From: Micromonospora aurantiaca ATCC 27029 | GTDB taxonomy: Bacteria > Actinomycetota > Actinomycetes > Mycobacteriales > Micromonosporaceae | Assembly (NCBI RefSeq): GCF_000145235.1 | Contig: NC_014391.1 | Location: 992,001 to 1,056,000, forward strand | DNA length: 64,000 bases | Direction: 5' to 3' | Shown here: positions 19,932-30,904 of the stretch, in pieces | Layout of the letters: each line of letters opens with the position of its first letter | How positions within the stretch are numbered: the first letter of the stretch is position 1 | Translations under genes and position numbers: made by a program | Notes under the pieces: generated by a model | Told to the model about the DNA's origin: nothing | The model's database searches: none | The model's input: only the letters and a program-made list of their open reading frames with translations

Positions 19932-21250
19932 CCGGCCCGGCCGGTGGTGACGCGACGAGCGAGCCGAACCGCGAGCGGACCGGTCGCGGCCTGTCCCGCC
20001 GCCGGGCGATGACCCTGGCCGGCGTCGGTGTGGCCGGCGTCGCCGGGGTGGCGGGCGGCGCTGGCGCGCTGCTCGCCGGCGGGAACGAGGCCTCAGCCAC
20101 CGGCTCCGCCGCCGGGTCGGTGCCGTTCCTCGGCGAGCACCAGGCCGGCATCACCACCCCGGCCCAGGACCGGCTGCACTTCGTCGCGTTCGACGTGGTC
20201 ACGAAGGACCGGGACCGGCTCGTCGCCATGCTCCAGGAGTGGACCGCCGCCGCGGCCCGGATGACCGCCGGCAAGGACGCCGGGGTGATCGGCGCCGTCG
20301 GCGGCATGCCCGAGGCTCCGCCGGACGACACCGGCGAGGCGCTCGGACTGCCCCCGTCGCAGCTCACCCTCACTGTGGGCTTCGGGCCGACGCTGTTCCG
20401 CGACGCGCAGGGCCGGGACCGCTTCGGCATCGCCGCCCGCCGCCCGGCCGCCCTCGCCGACCTGCCGCACTTCGCCGGGGACGCGCTCAGGCCGGAGCTG
20501 TCAGGCGGAGACCTCTGCGTTCAGGCCTGCGCCAACGATCCGCAGGTGGCGGTGCACGCCATCCGCAACCTGGCCCGGATCGGCATGGGAGTGGTGAGCG
20601 TCCGCTGGTCGCAGCTCGGCTTCGGGCGTACCTCGTCGACGTCGCGGGACCAGGCCACGCCGCGCAACCTGTTCGGCTTCAAGGACGGCACCGCCAACCT
20701 CAAGGCCGAGGACGCGGGCCTGCTCCGCGACCAGCTCTGGGTGCAGCCCGGTGACGGCCCGGAGTGGATGACGGGTGGCTCCTACCTGGTCACCCGGAAG
20801 ATCCGGATGCTGATCGAGACGTGGGACCGCAGCCCGCTGGCCGAACAGGAGATGATCGTCGGGCGGACCAAGGGCAGCGGCGCGCCGCTGGGCCTCCGGG
20901 ACGAGTTCGACGAACCGGACTTCGCCGCGAAGGGCGACGACGGGGAGCCGCTCATCGCCGACACCGCACACGTACGGCTCGCCCACCCGGACGCGAACAA
21001 CGGCGCCCGCCTGCTGCGCCGCGGCTACAACTTCGTGGACGGCTCGGACGGGCTGGGCCGGCTCGACGCCGGTCTGTTCTTCATCGCCTATCAGCGGGAT
21101 CCGCGCCGGCAGTTCGTGCCGATCCAGACCCGGCTGGCCCGCAACGACGCGATGAACGAGTACCTGCGGCACGTCTCCAGCGGCCTGTTCGCCTGCCCGC
21201 CCGGCGTACGCGACGCCGCCGACTGGTGGGGGCGAGGGCTGTTCGGCTGA
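19928..21250 (+). CDS. efeB: Deferrochelatase/peroxidase EfeB (DyP-type)
   Basis: 440-residue haem peroxidase exported by the Tat pathway. The leader has the twin-arginine motif SRRRAMTLAG (about residues 24-33) before a hydrophobic Gly/Ala stretch. DyP hallmarks are GFKDGTANL (catalytic Asp253) and the proximal-haem region HPDANNGARLLRRGYNF. It probably oxidises ferrous iron for EfeO/EfeU and may release iron from haem. ATG overlaps the efeO stop as ATGA. Confidence 0.94.
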   Translation: MTGPAGGDATSEPNRERTGRGLSRRRAMTLAGVGVAGVAGVAGGAGALLAGGNEASATGSAAGSVPFLGEHQAGITTPAQDRLHFVAFDVVTKDRDRLVAMLQEWTAAAARMTAGKDAGVIGAVGGMPEAPPDDTGEALGLPPSQLTLTVGFGPTLFRDAQGRDRFGIAARRPAALADLPHFAGDALRPELSGGDLCVQACANDPQVAVHAIRNLARIGMGVVSVRWSQLGFGRTSSTSRDQATPRNLFGFKDGTANLKAEDAGLLRDQLWVQPGDGPEWMTGGSYLVTRKIRMLIETWDRSPLAEQEMIVGRTKGSGAPLGLRDEFDEPDFAAKGDDGEPLIADTAHVRLAHPDANNGARLLRRGYNFVDGSDGLGRLDAGLFFIAYQRDPRRQFVPIQTRLARNDAMNEYLRHVSSGLFACPPGVRDAADWWGRGLFG

Positions 21251-21257
21251 GCCCGGC

Positions 21258-22244
21258 TCAGCGGCGCACCGGATCGGGGGCGGCCTCCGGCGCCGCGGAC
21301 CGCAACCGGCCGACGGCCGGCGCGGCGGGACGCAGGGTGGCCGGCGCGACGGCGTGCGGCACCGCGGCCGGGGGCGGGACCAGCTCCGGCCAGAGCGTGG
21401 CGGTGACCGCCCGGGCGCGGCCCAGCCGGAGCGCGGCCCGGCGCCCCCGCTCGGCCAGCACGGCGGACAGGTAGACCCAGTCCGGCGCGGACCACGGCGG
21501 AGGCGGCGAGGTGACCGCCGCGGCCTCCACCCACAACGCCCGGCCCAGCCGGGAACGGTCCGGCTCGGCGAGCTGAGGCAGCCGGTCCAGATACTGCCGG
21601 ACGGCCAGCGCCAGCCCGTCGTCGAACCGGGTCAGGTCGAGCGTGGTCGCCCAGGCCAGCAGCGGCGGCGGAGCCGGCGGCAGCGGCCGCCACAGCGCGG
21701 CGCCTCGACTGTGCACCACGAGCGTGCCGGCGACCAGGTCACCCAGCCGGCGGCCGCGCGGGTCGGTGAGCATCACCGTGACGCTCGCCGCCCAGCTCAG
21801 CAGCGGCAGCACCAGCCCGGGCCACTCCACCGCGACGCCCACGAGCGCCCGGGTCAGCGACTGGCCCACCCCCACCGGGCCGCCGTCGGCCCGCACCACC
21901 CGCAGCCCCACGGCCAGCTTGCCCACCGTCCGGCCACCGGCGAAGCGCTCCATCACCACCGGATAACCGAGCAGGACCAGCACCAGCAGCACGACCTGGA
22001 GCGCGCCGGCCAGCGCGGCGTCGAGGAGGTCGCCCAGCAGGGCGAGCGCCACCATGGCCAGCACTGCGCCGAGCAGCAGGAACAGCACGAGCTGGATCAC
22101 GGCGTCGATCAGCAGGGCGAGCACCCGGGAGCCCAGCCGGGCCACCCGGACGTCCAGCTCCACCGCCTCGCCGCTGACCAGACCGGCGTCGGCCCAACTG
22201 GGCGGTGGGGGAGGTTGCGCGCGCACCCCGACAGTGAACACCAT
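21258..22244 (-). CDS. RDD family membrane protein
   Basis: 328 residues. Residues 1-150 contain the RDD fold: ARLGSRVLALLIDAVIQLVLFLLLGA (first helix with the Arg/Asp pair), a second long hydrophobic helix pair and TVGKLAVGLRVVRADGG. A Pro/Ala-rich cytoplasmic C-terminal half follows. RDD proteins are linked to transport or stress tolerance. The protein is divergent from spoIIM by 23 bp, the pairing of Rv3695/Rv3694c in mycobacteria. ATG at 22244 is chosen because longer readings add a low-complexity Arg-rich stretch. Confidence 0.85.
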   Translation of the reverse strand: MVFTVGVRAQPPPPPSWADAGLVSGEAVELDVRVARLGSRVLALLIDAVIQLVLFLLLGAVLAMVALALLGDLLDAALAGALQVVLLVLVLLGYPVVMERFAGGRTVGKLAVGLRVVRADGGPVGVGQSLTRALVGVAVEWPGLVLPLLSWAASVTVMLTDPRGRRLGDLVAGTLVVHSRGAALWRPLPPAPPPLLAWATTLDLTRFDDGLALAVRQYLDRLPQLAEPDRSRLGRALWVEAAAVTSPPPPWSAPDWVYLSAVLAERGRRAALRLGRARAVTATLWPELVPPPAAVPHAVAPATLRPAAPAVGRLRSAAPEAAPDPVRR

Positions 22245-22267
22245 GGACGCCGAACGGGGGAGGGTGA

Positions 22268-23221
22268 GTGGATCTCGACGCGTACGTGGCCGAGCACGGC
22301 GCCGAATGGCGGCGGCTGGAACACCTGACCGGCCGGCGTCGCCTCGACGCGGCCGAGGTCGACGAACTGGTGGCGCTCTACCAGCGCAGCGCCACACACC
22401 TCTCCGCGCTGCGCGCCCGGGCACCCGAGCCGACGCTGGTGAACCGCCTGTCCCACCTGGTCCTCGCCGCCCGGGCCCGGGTCACCGGCCGCCCCCGGCT
22501 GTCCTGGGCGGCGGTGGGCCGGTTCCTGGCCGCCGACCTGCCCGCCGCCCTCTACCGGGCCTGGCCGTGGTGGTGCGGCGTGGCCACGGCGTTCAGCGCC
22601 CTGAGCGCCTTCCTCATCTGGTTCGTCGCCGGTAACCCGGACACCGCCGCCGCGTTCGTCGGCCCCGAGGCCGCCCGGCAGCTCGTGGACTCCGGTTTCG
22701 CCGGCTACTACACCGAGTTCGCCGCGCCCACGTTCGCGTTCCACCTGTGGACGCACAACGCCTGGCTGGCCGCCCAGTGCCTGGCCGCCGGCGTGCTCGT
22801 GGTACCGGTGCTCTGGCTGCTGTGGCAGAACGCGCTGAACATCGGCGTGGTCGGCGGCGTGATGATCTCCTACGGCCGGGCGGACGTCTTCTTCGGCATG
22901 ATCACCCCGCACGGACTGCTGGAGCTGACCGGCATCTTCGTCGCCGCCGGGGTCGGACTGCGGACCGCCTGGGCCTGGATCGCTCCGCCCGCGCACCTCG
23001 GGCGCGGCCGCGCGGTCGCCGAGGCGGGACGGCTCGCCGTCGTGGTCGCCGCCGGCCTGGTCGGCCTCTTCGCGGTCTCCGCGCTGATCGAGGCGTTCGT
23101 GACCCCGGCGCCGGTGCCGATCCCGCTGCGGGTGGCCGCCGGCGCCGCGGTGTGGCTGGCCTTCCTGGCGTACGCGCTGGTGCTCGGCCGGCGCGCGGTC
23201 AGAGCTGGCCGAGAGACTTGA
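22268..23221 (+). CDS. SpoIIM-like membrane protein
   Basis: 317 residues, about six membrane helices after a 90-residue soluble N-terminal domain (MDLDAYVAEHGAEWRRLEHL). The family contains Bacillus SpoIIM, which helps degrade septal peptidoglycan in engulfment; actinobacterial members lie in the MoxR/RDD cluster and their role is unsettled. The gene is convergent with the DUF58 gene and overlaps its 3' end by 23 bp. Confidence 0.85.
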   Translation: MDLDAYVAEHGAEWRRLEHLTGRRRLDAAEVDELVALYQRSATHLSALRARAPEPTLVNRLSHLVLAARARVTGRPRLSWAAVGRFLAADLPAALYRAWPWWCGVATAFSALSAFLIWFVAGNPDTAAAFVGPEAARQLVDSGFAGYYTEFAAPTFAFHLWTHNAWLAAQCLAAGVLVVPVLWLLWQNALNIGVVGGVMISYGRADVFFGMITPHGLLELTGIFVAAGVGLRTAWAWIAPPAHLGRGRAVAEAGRLAVVVAAGLVGLFAVSALIEAFVTPAPVPIPLRVAAGAAVWLAFLAYALVLGRRAVRAGRET

Positions 23222-24505
23222 GCCGCAGATAGGTGTCGGCGACGGCCGGGGCCAGCCGGTGCCCCGGTACGTCCACCACAGTCACGCCGTAGCGCGACAG
23301 GGCGGCGCGTACCCGGTCCCGTTCGGCCAGCGCCCGCCACGCCGACGCGGCCGCGTACGGGTCGTCCGGGCCGGCCGGGGTGGCAGTGGCGAGCCGGTTC
23401 AGCACCGGGTCGCCGGCCGCGGCCAGCACCACCCGGTGCCGGGTCGCCAGCCGGGGCAGCACCGGCAGCAGCCCGTCGCCGATCGCGCCCGCCTCCAGCG
23501 CGGTGAACAGCACCACCAGGCTGCGCTGCCGCTCCCGGCGCAGCACCTCGGCGGCGATCAGCTCGAAGTCGGTCTCGGCCAGCGCGGGCTGCAACGGCGC
23601 CACCGCGTCGACCAGCCGGGCGAGCAGCGCCGGACGGCCGCTGCCGGTCACCCGGGCCCGGATCTCCGTGTCCGCCGCCAGCAGGTCCACCCGGTCACCG
23701 GCCCGGGCGGCGAGCGCGGTGAGCAGCAGCGCCGCGTCGATGGCGGTGTCCAGCCGCGGCTCGTCGCCGAGGCGTACCGCCGACGTGCGGCCGGTGTCCA
23801 GGACGCAGACCAGCCGCCGGTCCCGCTCCGGGCGCCAGGTGCGCACCAGCACGTCGGCGCGGCGGGCGCTGCCCCGCCAGTCGATCGAGCGGACGTCGTC
23901 GCCCACCGCGTACTCGCGCAGCGTGTCGAACTCGGTGCCGTGACCGCGCCCCCGGGTCACCTGCACGCCGTCGATGACCCGCAGCCGGGCCAGCTTCTCC
24001 GGCAGGTGCCGGCGGGAGTCGAAGCGCGGCAGCACCCGCAGCGTCCACTGTGGCGTGGCGGGATGCCCGGCGCGTTGCCTCGCGCCCAGGCGCATCGGCC
24101 CGAGCGAGCGTACGGTCAGCGCCACCGCCGGCCGGTCGCCGCGCCGGGTCGGGGTGAGCCGGACCGGCAGCGTGGCGGTGCCACCGGGCGGCACGGTGAG
24201 CAGGCGGTCCGGCGGCACGTCCGGGCGCGCCCCGGCCGACGGCACCCAGGCGTCGCGTACCTGGGCGTGGAGCGTGCGATCGGTGGGGTTGGCCAGGTGC
24301 AGGGTGACGGTGGCGGTGCCGCCGAGGCGGACCGTCCGCTCCCCGGACCGGGTCACCGTGAGCGCGTCCGGCGGGACCGCCATCGCCCGGTCGAGCAGCA
24401 CCAGCAGCAGGACCGTCGCGGTCAGTACGGCGACGCCGAGGAACGGCGCCGGCCAGGCCGGCAGGGTCAGCGCGCCCGCGCCGAGCAGCAGACCCGCCCG
24501 CCAGG

Positions 24506-24509
<4 letters not shown>
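23199..24509 (-). CDS. DUF58 domain-containing protein
   Basis: 436 residues: two N-terminal membrane helices, a beta-rich segment (TVTRSGERTVRLGGTATVTLHL) and the DUF58 motif FDTLREYAVGDDVRSIDWRGSARR at about residues 220-245. A von Willebrand A-like domain follows (LVCVLDTGRTSA). DUF58 proteins pair with MoxR ATPases as chaperone-like systems acting on envelope or metal-containing proteins. ATG overlaps the moxR stop as ATGA. Confidence 0.88.
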
Positions 24510-25479
<970 letters not shown>

Positions 25480-25483
<4 letters not shown>

Positions 25484-26781
25484 CGGGTGTCTCCTTCGCT
25501 GGGATGCGGGGCCAGGGTACGGGTCAGGACGTCCAGTTCGCGGGCCAGCTCCAGCAGCTCGCGGTCCTTCTCCGGGGCGGGGCCGTGGAGCAGGTCGGCC
25601 ACCCGTTCCGGGTCGGCGCCGGCGCGCTCGGCGACCCGGGCGGCCACCTCGTCGTCGGGCGTGCCCGGGGGCAGGTTGAGCCGGGTCGTCAGCCGGTCCA
25701 GCGCGGCGTCGCGCAGCGTCGCGGCGACGGTGTCCCGGGCGCCCGCCCGGCGGTAGAGCCGCGCCCGGCCGCGTACCGTCTCGGCGGACCGGACGGTCAC
25801 CGGCAGCGGCTCCGACACCGGCGGCCCGAGCCGGCGGGCCCGCCAGAGCACCACGAGCAGGCCGGCCAGGGCGAGCTGCACCATGAGGGCCCAGAACCAC
25901 TGCGGGAAGGCGCCCCAGAGCGGGTTCTCCCGCGGCGGGTCGGCGCGGTCGGGCGGGTCGGGCCGTTCCGACCTGCCGCTGCCGGCCGGGGCGGGCTCCT
26001 CGGTGAACGGCTCCGGGGACCAGCTCGGACCGGTCGGGGCCGACGCCGGCTCGGGCAGGTCGAGCCAGACCAGCGGGCGGTCGCCGCCGAGCAGGCCGGT
26101 GGCGAGGGCCTCGTTGCCCCACTCGCCGATCCGGTCGTTGCGGAACGGGTCGCTGGCGCCGGCCAGCACCACCTCGACCCGGCCGGGGACGCGCAGCAGC
26201 GCGCCGCCGTAGCAGTGGTCCACCTCGGCCGGTCCGGCGTACCGCTGGAGGTCGATCGCCGCCGTGCCGGCCCGGACCGCCTCGGGCAGCGGGCAGGGCG
26301 TGCCGTCGGCGTCCGGCGGCACCGCGCGGGCGGCCCAGCGCCCGCCGGCCGGTTCGACAGGGGTGTCCAACTCGGCGAGCACCCGCCGGGACGGCTCGAC
26401 GAGCACCAGCCGGCTGCCGGGCGGCAGGGTGGTCAGCCCGTCGAGCAGGTCCGGGTGCACCAGGCCGGGCGCGGGCACGAACAGCGTGCTCGGCCCGGCC
26501 CCGGCGGTACGCAGCGCCGCCGCCAGATCCGTCTCCCGGCGTACCGGCACGCCCTGCGTCCGCAGCGCCTCGGCGAGCCGGCTGGCGCCGTCGTCGTCGG
26601 TGGCGACCGGGGACAGGAAACCGGGCTCGTCGGCGTCGGGCCGGTCGACCGCGCGCAGCACGAGCGTGGTCACGATCAACAGCACTGCGAGCCCGAGCGG
26701 GACGATCAACCGGTACGGACGCCGGCGTGGCGCCGCCGTGGCCGCCGCCGTCACGGTCTCCGGTACGACTGTGGCCGTCAC
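25480..26781 (-). CDS. DUF4350 domain-containing membrane protein
   Basis: 433 residues with an N-terminal membrane helix (LIVPLGLAVLLIVTTLVL). An extracytoplasmic DUF4350 region of about 250 residues follows (SRLAEALRTQGVPVRRETDLAAAL), then a second helix (FWALMVQLALAGLLVVLWRARR) and a cytoplasmic tail. Position between MoxR and DUF4129 matches Rv3691. Its GTG start overlaps the DUF4129 stop by 4 nt, the third such overlap in this operon. Confidence 0.82.
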
Positions 26782-27389
26782 CGCGGCTCCTCCCCGGTCA
26801 GCTCGCGGCTCAGGTCGGTGGCGAGTTCACGCATCCGCCGGTCGTGCGCGGCGGTCGCGGGACGCTGGGCGTACCAGAGGTCGGAGAAGATCGCCCCGGC
26901 CGCGTGCAGCGTCGGCCGGACCTGCGGCCGGTTACGGGCCGCCGCCTCGGTCAGCTCGACGACGGTGAGCCCGGGGCGGGGTTCCACCACCTGCCGGACG
27001 ACCAGCAGCCGGACCATCTCGCGCAGGCGCTCCCGGACCGCCTCGGCGTACCGGCCCTCGGCCGCCAGCCGGTCGGCCGGCCCGAGCCCGCCGGCCGGCA
27101 CGGGTTCCGGGGTCCGGGGCGCGGGCAGGCGTACCGGCGGCGGATCGGTGCGCTTCCGGCTGCGCCGCCGGAACCGAGGCAGGCGGAACCGGGGTAGGCG
27201 GAACCGGGGCAGCCGTGGACGCCGCCACCGGGGGAGACTGAACCGGGGCAGCCGGCGGGGCACCCAGGCCGGGAAGAAGTACCAGCCCAGCGCCGCCAGC
27301 AGCGCGACCGCCAGCAGGATCAGCGCGACCAGCGGCAGCGGCACCACGTCACCGAGGGCCGCGACCGTCTCGGTCCACCACCGGCTCAC
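26778..27389 (-). CDS. DUF4129 domain-containing protein
   Basis: 203 residues. One membrane helix (about 15-35) is followed by a very basic stretch with tandem LPRFR units (about 59-73), then the DUF4129 domain (GRYAEAVRERLREMVRLLVVRQVVEPRPGLTVVELTEAA). DUF4129 domains are linked to MoxR/transglutaminase clusters. The GTG start at 27389 overlaps the upstream gene's stop as GTGA. Confidence 0.8.
   Translation of the reverse strand: MSRWWTETVAALGDVVPLPLVALILLAVALLAALGWYFFPAWVPRRLPRFSLPRWRRPRLPRFRLPRFRLPRFRRRSRKRTDPPPVRLPAPRTPEPVPAGGLGPADRLAAEGRYAEAVRERLREMVRLLVVRQVVEPRPGLTVVELTEAAARNRPQVRPTLHAAGAIFSDLWYAQRPATAAHDRRMRELATDLSRELTGEEPR
27169..27213. repeat. Three 15-bp tandem repeats inside the DUF4129 gene
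   Basis: Units CGGAACCGAGGCAGG, CGGAACCGGGGTAGG and CGGAACCGGGGCAGC follow one another and, on the minus strand, encode LPRFR three times. Degenerate relatives (SLPRW, LPRFS) flank them at 27223-27260. This is a basic, juxtamembrane repeat that could vary in copy number between strains. Confidence 0.85.
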
Positions 27390-28231
27390 CGGTGCGCCGC
27401 CAGCAGGACCGGCTCGGGCACGTCGGCCGGCGCGCGGGAGAGCCGGATGTCCAGCCCTTCGGTGCGGACCCGGGTCTCCAGGTGCAGCACCGCGTCCAGG
27501 CAGGCGAGCGCCGGGTACGCCAGCGCGTTCACAGCGGTGAACGCGGCGATCGTCACCGGCAGCGCCCAGGCCGAGACGTCGAACAGGCCCAGCATGGTGA
27601 GGCCCTGGTAGAGACCCAGCCCGATGCCGAGCCGGATCAGCCACCAGCCCAGGTAACCCAGCAGCCGTATCGCGGCGGCCCGCGCGCTGACCCGGCCGGC
27701 CAGGCGTAGCGCCCGCCAGGGCACCAGGTGCGCGGGCACCCCGTCCAGCACCAGGACCGGCACCACCAGGCCGAGCAGCGCGTACGCCGGGAACCAGCCC
27801 GGCCCGGTCAGCCCGGCGGCGGCGACGGTCAGCCCGACCAGGACGGCGGCCGGCAGTGCCGCGCCGAGCCGGGCGCCGCGCAGCAGCTCCGACGGTGCGG
27901 GACGGCGCCCCAGAAGCGCCGCGCCGGCGCCGCGAGCCGCAGGGGCGCCGAGCAGCGCGACGATCGCGGCCTCGGTGCCCGCGCCGGCCGCCAGCAGCAG
28001 CCAGTACGCGGGGAGGGAGTCGCCGAACTCCGCCGGCCACCAGAACGGCGGTTCGGTCCCGGCGAGCATCCGCAGCGGGTGAAGCACCGCCTGTTCGGCG
28101 AGGGCCAGCAGCAGGGCGAGCGGGACGAGCACCCGGGCCTGGTCGCGCAGCAGCAGCACGGCCGCGTCGAGCAGCTCGCCGACGGTCAGCGGACGGCGCG
28201 GCAGCACCGCGGTCGGGCCGGCGTCGGGCAC
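27386..28231 (-). CDS. Multi-pass membrane protein of the MoxR cluster
   Basis: 281 residues with about six hydrophobic helices and short loops (first helix VLVPLALLLALAEQAVL). No catalytic motif is visible; it resembles the membrane half of glycerophosphodiesterase-type or DUF7544-like proteins found at this place in actinobacterial MoxR clusters (compare Rv3690). GTG start. First gene of the five-gene operon running down to 23199; all internal junctions are 4-nt overlaps. Confidence 0.65.
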   Translation of the reverse strand: MPDAGPTAVLPRRPLTVGELLDAAVLLLRDQARVLVPLALLLALAEQAVLHPLRMLAGTEPPFWWPAEFGDSLPAYWLLLAAGAGTEAAIVALLGAPAARGAGAALLGRRPAPSELLRGARLGAALPAAVLVGLTVAAAGLTGPGWFPAYALLGLVVPVLVLDGVPAHLVPWRALRLAGRVSARAAAIRLLGYLGWWLIRLGIGLGLYQGLTMLGLFDVSAWALPVTIAAFTAVNALAYPALACLDAVLHLETRVRTEGLDIRLSRAPADVPEPVLLAAHR

Positions 28232-28446
28232 GCGTACTCCTGGGCGGGGCGAGCGGAGGTGGCGGGCGGGGCGACGCCCGGGGGATCATGGTTGCACGGC
28301 GGGTCCGCATCCGGTGGACCCGTCCGCCCCGGCGCGCCACGCTGGGCGGCCACGCCGACTTGCTGTGGTGCGCGGGGCCGCTCGGCGCTACGGTCTCGTG
28401 GAGACGCCGAACACTCCAGACGAACGGGGATGGAACGATAAACCCC

Positions 28447-29136
28447 ATGAGAGCCCGGGTACTCGTGGTCGACGACGACCCCGCCCTCGCCGAGATGCTC
28501 GGCATCGTGCTGCGCAGCGAGGGCTTCGTGCCGTCCTTCGTCGCGGACGGCGAACGGGCGCTGGCCGCGTTCCGCGACAACCGACCCGACATCGTCCTGC
28601 TCGACCTGATGCTGCCGGGCATGAGCGGCATCGACGTGGCCCGCGCCATCCGGGGCGAGTCCGGCGTGCCGATCGTGATGCTGACCGCCAAGAGCGACAC
28701 AGTCGACGTGGTGCTCGGGCTGGAGTCCGGCGCCGACGACTACGTGGTCAAGCCGTTCAAGCCCAAGGAGCTGGTGGCCCGGATGCGGGCCCGGCTGCGC
28801 CGCGGCGAGGACGTGGCGCCGGAGATGCTGACCATCGGCCCGCCCGGCAACCAGATCACCATCGACGTGCCGGCCCACACGGTCAGCCGCGACGGCGAGG
28901 AGGTGAAGCTGACGCCGCTGGAGTTCGACCTGCTGGTCGCGCTCGCCCGCAAGCCGCGTCAGGTCTTCACCCGCGAGGTGCTGCTGGAGCAGGTCTGGGG
29001 CTACCGCCACGCGGCGGACACCCGCCTGGTCAACGTGCACGTCCAGCGGCTGCGCGCCAAGATCGAGCCGGATCCGGAGCGACCCGAAATCATCCTCACC
29101 GTGCGGGGCGTGGGCTACAAGGCGGGTACCGGATAG
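28447..29136 (+). CDS. mtrA: Response regulator MtrA
   Basis: 229-residue OmpR/PhoB-type regulator. The receiver domain has acidic residues DDD at 9-11, phosphoacceptor Asp53 (LLDLMLPG), Thr80 and Lys102 (VKPFKPKEL). The C-terminal winged helix includes KLTPLEFDLLVALARKPRQVF and the DNA-contact region RLVNVHVQRLRAKIEP. With MtrB it controls cell-wall and division genes in actinobacteria. mtrB follows after 13 nt, and mtrA-mtrB-lpqB is a conserved operon. TACGGT at 28389-28394 is a possible -10 box. Confidence 0.96.
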   Translation: MRARVLVVDDDPALAEMLGIVLRSEGFVPSFVADGERALAAFRDNRPDIVLLDLMLPGMSGIDVARAIRGESGVPIVMLTAKSDTVDVVLGLESGADDYVVKPFKPKELVARMRARLRRGEDVAPEMLTIGPPGNQITIDVPAHTVSRDGEEVKLTPLEFDLLVALARKPRQVFTREVLLEQVWGYRHAADTRLVNVHVQRLRAKIEPDPERPEIILTVRGVGYKAGTG

Positions 29137-29149
29137 CCTGGTCAGCACT

Positions 29150-30904
29150 GTGGTGACCACCCCGATGCCCGACCCGCCGACCGCCGCGCCCCGCCGGCTC
29201 CACGCCGTGCGGGCGATCTGGCTCGCCCTGACCGGCCGGGTCGCCCGGCTGGTGGCCGCGGTGCACCAGGCGTGGCGGCGGTCGCTCCAGGTCCGTGTGG
29301 TCACCATCACGCTGGTGGCGTCGAGCCTGCTGGTGGGCGGTTTCGCCTATCTGATCGCTGACAAGATCACGAGCATCCTGCTGGAGAACGCCGAGACCGA
29401 CGTGCGGCTGCGGTTGAGCAACGGCAGCGAGTACGCGGCCAAGCAGTTCAACCTCTACAGCCAGCCGCAGGAGGCGCAGCTCCAGAACACCATCGACGGC
29501 ACCGTCAACTACCTGGCCGGCGGAGACCCCACCCAGACCAGCGGCGTGGTGGTGGCGATCACCGCCGACAACTTCGCCGAGTTCATCGAGCCGCGTACGA
29601 CGCCCGACGTGCCGGTGGGCGCGGTGATCGGCGACGAGCTGCGGGCCACAGTCGCCTCCGGCAAGGTCGCACACCAGATCCGTACCGGCTCGCTCGGCGG
29701 CGAGCGGACGAAATACCTGGTCTACGGCTCCCCGGTGCCCACCAAGTTCGGGCAGGTCGAGCTCTACTACCTCGTACCGCTGGCCCGGCAGGACGCGACG
29801 GCGGCCGACGCCCGGGCCACGGTGGTCGCCACCGGCGTCGCGCTGGTGCTGCTGCTCGGCCTGCTGGCCGCCCTTGTCACCCGCCTGGTGGTGACGCCGG
29901 TACGGGTGGCCGCGCGCACCGCGCAGCGGCTCTCCGCCGGCCTGCTCGACCAGCGCATGGTGGTCTCCGGCGAGGACGACCTCGCCCTGCTGGCCGCCTC
30001 GTTCAACCAGATGGCGACGAACCTGCAACGGCAGATCCTCCGGCTGGAGGAGATGTCCCGGCTGCAACGCCGGTTCACCTCAGACGTCTCGCACGAGCTG
30101 CGGACACCGCTGACGACGGTACGGATGGCAGCCGACCTGATCTTCGCCGAGCGCGACGAGTTCGACCCGGCGGTGGCCCGCAGCGCCGAGCTGCTCCAGG
30201 CCGAGCTGGACCGGTTCGAGGAACTGCTCACCGACCTGCTGGAGATCAGCCGGTTCGACGCCGGCTTCGCGGTGCTGGACAGCGAGCCGACCGACCTGGT
30301 GCCGGTGGTGCACCGGGTGACCGAGCGGCTGGCCGGGCTGGCCGAGCGGGTCGGGGTGACCATCGAGCTGGACCTGCCGGACACTCCGGTGATCGCCGAG
30401 GTCGACCCGCGCCGCGTCGAGCGGGTGCTGCGCAACCTGGTCGGCAACGCGGTCGAGCACGGCGAGGCCAAGCCGGTACGGATCACCCTGGGCCAGGACC
30501 AGAGCGCGGTGGCGATCACCGTGCGGGACCACGGGGTCGGCCTCAAGCCGGGGGAGGAGAAGCTGGTGTTCAACCGCTTCTGGCGGGCCGACCCGTCGCG
30601 CGCCCGGCAGACCGGCGGCACCGGGCTGGGCCTGTCGATCAGCCTGGAGGACGCCCGCCTGCACGGCGGCTGGCTGGAGGCGTGGGGCGCGCCGGGGCAG
30701 GGCGCGCAGTTCCGCCTCACCCTGCCGGCCCGGGCCGGGGACCGGCTCACCACCTCCCCGCTGCGGCTGGTGCCGGCCGACGCCACGGTGCCGTTCGGCG
30801 GCCCCCGCGACGGCGGGCTGCCCGCCGTCGGGCCCGGCGGCGGCGTCGCGGCGCTGACCGCCGGACCGGCCGGCGGAAGCGACCACGCGGAGGCGCGGCC
30901 GTGA
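29150..30904 (+). CDS. mtrB: Sensor histidine kinase MtrB
   Basis: 584 residues: short cytoplasmic lead, first membrane helix at about 50-72, extracellular sensor domain to about 225, second helix (VVATGVALVLLLGLLAALV) and a HAMP domain. HisKA has phosphoacceptor His315 in SHELRTPLTTVRMA. The HATPase domain has N-box LRNLVGNAVEHGE, VRDHGVGLKPGEE and GGTGLGLSISLEDARLHGG. A Gly/Pro-rich tail ends the protein. Partner of MtrA; the stop overlaps lpqB as GTGA. Confidence 0.95.
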   Translation: MVTTPMPDPPTAAPRRLHAVRAIWLALTGRVARLVAAVHQAWRRSLQVRVVTITLVASSLLVGGFAYLIADKITSILLENAETDVRLRLSNGSEYAAKQFNLYSQPQEAQLQNTIDGTVNYLAGGDPTQTSGVVVAITADNFAEFIEPRTTPDVPVGAVIGDELRATVASGKVAHQIRTGSLGGERTKYLVYGSPVPTKFGQVELYYLVPLARQDATAADARATVVATGVALVLLLGLLAALVTRLVVTPVRVAARTAQRLSAGLLDQRMVVSGEDDLALLAASFNQMATNLQRQILRLEEMSRLQRRFTSDVSHELRTPLTTVRMAADLIFAERDEFDPAVARSAELLQAELDRFEELLTDLLEISRFDAGFAVLDSEPTDLVPVVHRVTERLAGLAERVGVTIELDLPDTPVIAEVDPRRVERVLRNLVGNAVEHGEAKPVRITLGQDQSAVAITVRDHGVGLKPGEEKLVFNRFWRADPSRARQTGGTGLGLSISLEDARLHGGWLEAWGAPGQGAQFRLTLPARAGDRLTTSPLRLVPADATVPFGGPRDGGLPAVGPGGGVAALTAGPAGGSDHAEARP

